A DNA stretch of 64,000 bases from NCBI GenBank assembly GCA_902802585.1, contig CADCMR010000002.1:62001-126000 (forward strand). The letters are read 5' to 3'. The DNA is from an uncultured bacterium. GTDB lineage: Bacteria > Verrucomicrobiota > Lentisphaeria > Victivallales > UBA1829. This document shows positions 60,787-64,000 of the stretch, in pieces; position 1 is the stretch's first letter; each line of letters begins with the position of its first letter. Below the pieces are notes generated by a model. That model did not search any database and had not been told where the DNA came from. It saw nothing but the letters and a program-made list of their open reading frames with translations. The translations under genes were made by a program, and so were the position numbers.

Positions 60787-61230
60787 ATGAAGAAATCCCT
60801 GCACATCGTTTCCCTTTCGCTCGCGCTTCTCGCTCCCTTTTTCCTCGCTTCCTGCGCCGACACATGGTTCGACTGGCGAAACAGGGATAATCCGCCTCCG
60901 GACACGCCCGCGTTCGATCCGCCGCCGGGAAATCCCGAGCCGGATGAGACCGTCGTGCTCACGAACGACCAGCTCATCAGCTCCGCCACGCAGTCGCTGA
61001 TCCTCGCGCTCACGCGCAAGGGGCTCACTGGAACCGGCATGTACAGTCCGCAGAATTCCATCTACGCCGACCGCGTGATGCGTTCGCTGATCACCGAAGG
61101 CATCGTCACGAACGGCTCCGACTACTGCCTGGTCGTCTCCGGCCCTACCGACGACGGCTTCGACATCGTCGTCTCGAAGGAGCTTCACGGCGATCCGGTC
61201 GTCCATATCACGAAGAAGCGCCGCCAGTGA
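60787..61230 (+). CDS. Small unknown lipoprotein, 147 aa
   Basis: The start at 60787 has AAGGAG 8 bases upstream; it begins 33 bp after tRNA-Gly and may be read through from it. A signal with a lipobox LASCAD (Cys near 22) precedes a Pro-rich linker (DNPPPDTPAFDPPPGNPEPD), then a compact alpha/beta domain (TNDQLISSATQSLILALTRKG, SDYCLVVSGPTDDGFDIVVS). I do not recognise it. Confidence 0.78.
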   Translation: MKKSLHIVSLSLALLAPFFLASCADTWFDWRNRDNPPPDTPAFDPPPGNPEPDETVVLTNDQLISSATQSLILALTRKGLTGTGMYSPQNSIYADRVMRSLITEGIVTNGSDYCLVVSGPTDDGFDIVVSKELHGDPVVHITKKRRQ

Positions 61231-61272
61231 GGCGGAATCCGCCATGGTTCCCCCATTGATTCTTCCCCCGCC

Positions 61273-61767
61273 ATGACCGCCGCCGAACGCAACGCCATGC
61301 TGACCGCGGAGGACGCCGTCCTCCTGCGCGACTGCGAGTTCATCACGCAGAAAGGCACGGGAAACGGCGGCCAGAAGATCAACAAGACCTCGTCCGCCGT
61401 GCGCCTGCGGCACCGTCCGACCGGGATCGCCGTGTCCGCGAACGAGGAACGCAGCCAGGCGAAAAACCGTCACATCGCCCTGCGGAAACTCCGGTACGAG
61501 ATCGCGCGGCGCGTCCATGCCGAGCCGTCCGCCGCGGATGGTTTCACCGTGCTCCCCTCCCCTTCGCCCGCCAACCATGCCCGCCTCATCCTGTGGACGG
61601 CAGCGCTGTTTGACAGGCTTGCGGCGTCGGGATTCGACCTCGCGCAAACCGCCGGTCACTGTGGCGTTAGCGTGTCCCAGCTCGAACGCGCCATGCGGAA
61701 ATATCCGCACGTCTGGCGGAGCTGGTCCGAGGCAAAACAGAAAAATGGCGGCGAAGCTCAAATCTGA
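61273..61767 (+). CDS. Release-factor-like protein with GGQ motif
   Basis: The 164-aa protein contains the class I release factor catalytic motif GTGNGGQKINKTSSAVRL (GGQ at 32-34), which hydrolyses peptidyl-tRNA in the ribosome, and the following RHRPTGIAV/RSQAKNR segment typical of RF1-type domains. It lacks the codon-recognition domains of RF1/RF2 and, unlike ArfB, has no basic tail; instead the C-terminal half resembles a helix-turn-helix (FDLAQTAGHCGVSVSQLERA). A rescue role for stalled ribosomes is possible but not shown. Similar small RF-like genes occur in the PVC group. Confidence 0.82.
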   Translation: MTAAERNAMLTAEDAVLLRDCEFITQKGTGNGGQKINKTSSAVRLRHRPTGIAVSANEERSQAKNRHIALRKLRYEIARRVHAEPSAADGFTVLPSPSPANHARLILWTAALFDRLAASGFDLAQTAGHCGVSVSQLERAMRKYPHVWRSWSEAKQKNGGEAQI

Positions 61768-61813
61768 AGAGCATCCGCCGCCGGGACTGGCGTTTAGTTC
61801 TTTTGAACAGGAT

Positions 61814-62488
61814 TTACGGATTGTAAATCAGAGGACCGGTGCCGTCGCCGCCGGAATAACCAGGCGCATCACGGAAGGAACTTCCGCCGGATGCATTGCC
61901 GGCGCGCACGGAACGCGGCGTGATGATGATCGGCTCTTGTGCCTTCTGGACCTTGGGCGCTTCCGCGGGTTCCGGCTGAATGGACAGGGGTTCCGGTTCG
62001 ATGGACTTCGGCTGTTCCGCTGGACGTTGCGTCGGACGTTCCGCCGGACGCTCCGCCGGACGTTCTGCCGGACGCTCTGCCGGACGTTCCGCCGGCGGCG
62101 GGTTGTCCTGCGGGCGCTTCTTTGCGGAAGGTTCCGTGCTTCCCGGTTTAGGCTGAGGTCTGGGCTGAGGTTGCGGCTGCGGTTTCTCAGGAGCCAGCGT
62201 GCCGATCATGGGTTGCTGACCTTTTTTGTCGGGTGCCAGCGTACCGATCATGGATTGCTGACCTTTTCTGTCAGGCGCCAGCGTACCGATCATGGATTGC
62301 TGACCTTTTCTGTCGGGCGCCAGCGTACCGATGATATTGGTCCCGCCCCACTCTTTCTTCGCAGGCTGGGGCTGCGGTTTGGGCGGCGGCTGAGGGCGTG
62401 AAGCGCCGGCATAGAGGGATTCCGTCGCGACGCCGAGCAGGCACACGGTCAAAACGACCGCGACAAAACGTTTCAGAGGCAGATTCAT
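61814..62488 (-). CDS. Exported Pro/Gln-rich repeat protein
   Basis: A 224-aa protein with a Sec signal (about 1-27, LYAGA). Residues about 48-105 hold four near-identical 14-aa units (IGTLAPDRKGQQSM), and about 125-165 hold the tetrapeptide AERP repeated about five times. The rest is Pro/Gln-rich and disordered, ending GYSGGDGTGPLIYNP. Family and function are unknown. The DNA repeats are nearly exact, so length can vary quickly between strains. A perfect-looking promoter precedes it. Confidence 0.78.
   Translation of the reverse strand: MNLPLKRFVAVVLTVCLLGVATESLYAGASRPQPPPKPQPQPAKKEWGGTNIIGTLAPDRKGQQSMIGTLAPDRKGQQSMIGTLAPDKKGQQPMIGTLAPEKPQPQPQPRPQPKPGSTEPSAKKRPQDNPPPAERPAERPAERPAERPAERPTQRPAEQPKSIEPEPLSIQPEPAEAPKVQKAQEPIIITPRSVRAGNASGGSSFRDAPGYSGGDGTGPLIYNP
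62023..62095 (-). repeat. 12-bp tandem repeat within the 61814 gene
   Basis: About six copies of a 12-bp unit (close to CGTTCTGCCGGA on the plus strand) encode the AERP repeats. Confidence 0.75.
62193..62336 (-). repeat. 42-bp tandem repeat within the 61814 gene
   Basis: Units begin at 62193, 62235, 62277 and 62319, nearly identical and in frame, encoding the IGTLAP units. Confidence 0.85.
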
Positions 62489-62589
62489 AGGTTCCTCCTT
62501 GAAAATAAGTTCATTCCCGTGCGCGGAAACCGTTTTTCGCTTTATTCCATTTCACACGGAAAAGGTTGTGTTCAATACGTCACTCTAAC

Positions 62590-62618
62590 AATTTACATCT
62601 CTGAATTGTTTTTGTCAA
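62590..62618 (-). promoter_or_regulatory. Promoter of the 61814 gene
   Basis: On the minus strand TTGACA (62613-62618), 17 bp, TAAATT (62590-62595). Confidence 0.65.
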
Positions 62619-62813
62619 GCCGTTTTCATAAAAAAAAACGGAAAAAGCCTCCGGACAGGACGCCGGATTCGACGAAGGCTGTCCCGCCACTCCGAGGGCA
62701 GAACAATCGTTTCCGTCTGTGCCGCTTTCGAGGATTGTCAGAGAGGCGGGAAAATGATATTCTCCTCATCATTTCGGTCTCTCAAAAAAATCCGAAAAAA
62801 ACGTTTTTGTGCC

Positions 62814-62841
62814 TTGACATCGACTAAAACCGTGCTATAGT
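62814..62841 (+). promoter_or_regulatory. Strong promoter of the 63092 gene
   Basis: TTGACA (62814-62819), 16 bp, TATAGT (62836-62841), with CGTGC just before the -10 box. The stretch between the two opposed promoters (62619-62813) shows nothing. Confidence 0.75.
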
Positions 62842-63091
62842 ATTATTCGGAAACTGAACAATTAGGTCTTTGTTCCAGTTCTTTCATGAAAGAGCGAATG
62901 ATTAAAGGGCAGCTCTATTGATTCGGACGGATGGAGTTTCAGCAGACAGGCAAACAGGACGACGCAGGAAGATTTGAGCGTGTTTACCTCAATGTAACCG
63001 CAGGAAAGCTTCCCAACTGGAATTTGCCCGGATGCGAAAGTCCGCCGGAAACCAATAATAGATCGCCCTAACACAGAAAGGACCCCCGAAA
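62842..63091 (+). other. Long 5' leader of the 63092 gene
   Basis: About 240 nt without a credible gene; contains GC-rich structured parts such as TGCGAAAGTCCGCCGG. It may be a regulatory leader or carry a small RNA, but no known class is recognised. Confidence 0.35.
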
Positions 63092-63553
63092 ATGAAGAAA
63101 GCAACCCTCGCAATCCTGACCATGTGTGTGCTGATGACCACAGCTCATGCGCAAACTGTTATTGTGGAAAGAAGGCCCGGTCTTCTCACCGACCTCGTCG
63201 ACGTGGCGGGCGCGCTGCTCACGCTGCCCATCGCCGTTGCGGAAGGCGTCGCGCTGGGCGCCGCGGAAACAGCCGATGCAATCCTGACCGGCACGACGAC
63301 CGTTTACACCACGCCCGCCCCCGTCTATGTCGCCCCCGCTCCAGCGCCGGTTGTCGTCGCCCCCGCGCCGGTTGTCGTCGCCCCAGCGCCGGTTGTCGTC
63401 GCCCCCGCGCCGGTTGTCGTCGCCCCCGCGCCGGTTCAGACCACGACAACGGTCACCAGGACAGTCACCACCACGAGAACCACGACCGTGACACGTCCGG
63501 CGTATCAAGTCGTTGTTCCCCGTCGGCGTGTCATCCGGTATCGCTACTGGTAA
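63092..63553 (+). CDS. Small exported protein with VVVAPAP repeats
   Basis: A 153-aa protein with a Sec signal (MKKATLAILTMCVLMTTAHA, about 1-20). A short hydrophobic region (LTDLVDVAGALLTLPIAVAEG) is followed by five tandem seven-residue units (PAPVVVA) and a Thr/Arg stretch (TTVTRTVTTTRTTTVTRP), ending with a basic aromatic RRRVIRYRYW. Some short glycine/proline-rich envelope proteins look like this, but I recognise no family. It has a strong promoter, a long leader and a terminator, so it is likely an abundant transcript. Confidence 0.78.
   Translation: MKKATLAILTMCVLMTTAHAQTVIVERRPGLLTDLVDVAGALLTLPIAVAEGVALGAAETADAILTGTTTVYTTPAPVYVAPAPAPVVVAPAPVVVAPAPVVVAPAPVVVAPAPVQTTTTVTRTVTTTRTTTVTRPAYQVVVPRRRVIRYRYW
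63331..63437 (+). repeat. 21-bp tandem repeat within the 63092 gene
   Basis: About five near-identical copies of a 21-bp unit encode the PAPVVVA repeats. Confidence 0.8.
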
Positions 63554-63589
63554 AACAAAAAACGCCCGTTTTCAGGCGGATCATCTTCC

Positions 63590-63627
63590 ATCCTGCACAA
63601 GGCAATCCCCTGTGCAGGATTTTTATT
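63590..63627 (+). terminator. Terminator of the 63092 gene
   Basis: ATCCTGCACA (63590-63599) pairs perfectly with TGTGCAGGAT (63611-63620), followed by TTTTATT. It overlaps the end of the convergent uppP gene. Confidence 0.85.
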
Positions 63628-64000
63628 CTATCGTGCCCGTTTCGATTTCAACAACGGGAGCATCGGGTTCCATTTCCTTTTCAATCTTCACGACGCCGCA
63701 GAAGAACAGGATCAGCAGGATGGCGCCGAGCACGATGCGATACCAGCCGAAAAGCTTGAAGTCGTGCTTTTTCACATAGTCCATGAACCACGCAATCACG
63801 CCCCACGCCACAAAGAACGCGGTCACGAAGCCGATCGCGAGCGCGATCCACTGTGGTCCGGTGAGGTGCGCCCCGCCCTTCACCATCTTCAAAAGCGAAG
63901 CCCCGAACATCGTCGGGATCGCCAGGAAGAACGAAAATTCGGCGGCGCACGCGCGCGAGCACCCGAGGCACATCGCGCCGAGGATCGTCACGGCGGAACG
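63623..64000 (-). CDS. uppP: Undecaprenyl-diphosphatase UppP/BacA, 3' part only (cut by window edge)
   Basis: UppP removes a phosphate from undecaprenyl diphosphate, recycling the lipid carrier for wall synthesis. Only the C-terminal 125 residues are in the window; the frame continues past 64000. Reading from the edge, [20 protein letters not shown] followed by [18 protein letters not shown] matches the conserved [17 protein letters not shown] block of BacA. Then come three membrane helices ([35 protein letters not shown]) and a short acidic tail. An apparent start at 63991 is a GTG Val inside the conserved block, not the real start. Confidence 0.88.
   Translation of the reverse strand, partial: RSAVTILGAMCLGCSRACAAEFSFFLAIPTMFGASLLKMVKGGAHLTGPQWIALAIGFVTAFFVAWGVIAWFMDYVKKHDFKLFGWYRIVLGAILLILFFCGVVKIEKEMEPDAPVVEIETGTIE

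Noticed and set aside
60691-61761. A long minus-strand frame across tRNA-Gly, the small lipoprotein and the GGQ protein
   Set aside because: It runs through a tRNA gene and is antisense to a clear GGQ-motif gene.
62842-63091. c-di-GMP (GEMM-type) riboswitch in the leader
   Set aside because: GGCAAAC and GACGCA occur near each other, but the order, spacing and the paired stems of the class do not fit by eye.
63623-63991. A complete 122-aa small membrane protein starting at 63991
   Set aside because: The apparent GTG start is a Val codon inside the conserved UppP/BacA block, and the frame continues to the window edge.
1-64000. Prophage or IS element in the window
   Set aside because: No integrase, transposase, terminase or structural phage gene was seen on either strand.

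Overview
This is a bacterial chromosome segment of fairly high G+C. Gene content points to a Gram-negative, PVC-superphylum organism, most likely a Lentisphaeria/Victivallales-type bacterium from a gut or similar polysaccharide-rich habitat. The reasons are a pseudopilin with the [25 protein letters not shown]-terminus that is greatly expanded in that group, an outer membrane (BamA, many lipoproteins), a type III glutamine synthetase, dispersed secreted glycosidases without SusC/SusD partners, and AIDA-type and Pmp-type giant surface proteins. The assignment is inferred from family knowledge; no rRNA is present to prove it. No phage, IS element or CRISPR array was found.

Layout. 1-7.5 kb: pseudopilin, DprA, a secreted GH43-like glycosidase, and a three-gene unit (lipoprotein esterase, repeat lipoprotein, unknown protein). 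7.7-12.1 kb: lysS-purO-uvrD unit, with an archaeal-type IMP cyclohydrolase. 12.2-17 kb: polytopic membrane protein, a GspC-like protein with an Asn-rich tail, and glnN. 17.6-22.7 kb: GH31 (with PA14) and a GH43 lipoprotein. 22.7-30 kb: an unknown membrane protein, then a six-gene envelope operon (two CsgG-like proteins, a COG3014-like TPR lipoprotein, YcfL, LpoB, another lipoprotein) with a strong promoter and two terminators. 30-36.6 kb: Pmp/RTX giant protein, cysE, yicC, lipoprotein. 36.8-45.3 kb: housekeeping run prs-rplY-pth-rpsF-ssb-rpsR-rplI-dnaB-bamA. 45.5-55.9 kb: GH51 arabinofuranosidase, a nrdR-clc-unknown unit, a lipoprotein, a GT2, a GH43 and dxs. 56-64 kb: AIDA/FG-GAP giant protein behind a hairpin-rich leader, tRNA-Gln and tRNA-Gly separated by a degenerate repeat array, small secreted repeat proteins, a GGQ release-factor-like protein, and the 3' part of uppP cut by the window edge.

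How it works together. The secreted GH31, GH43 (three), GH51 and the esterase would together remove xylose/arabinose side groups and acetyl-type esters from plant hemicellulose. The envelope genes (BamA, the LpoB operon, UppP, lipoproteins) build and regulate cell wall and outer membrane. The two giant beta-solenoid proteins are probable surface or secreted adhesins. Promoters read well by eye as TTGAAA/TTGCAT, 16-17 bp, TATATT/TATAGT, and many are listed. No single gene set here is a proven new system. The best leads are the envelope operon, the nrdR-ClC-ATP-cone-like unit, and the leader-controlled AIDA/FG-GAP protein.
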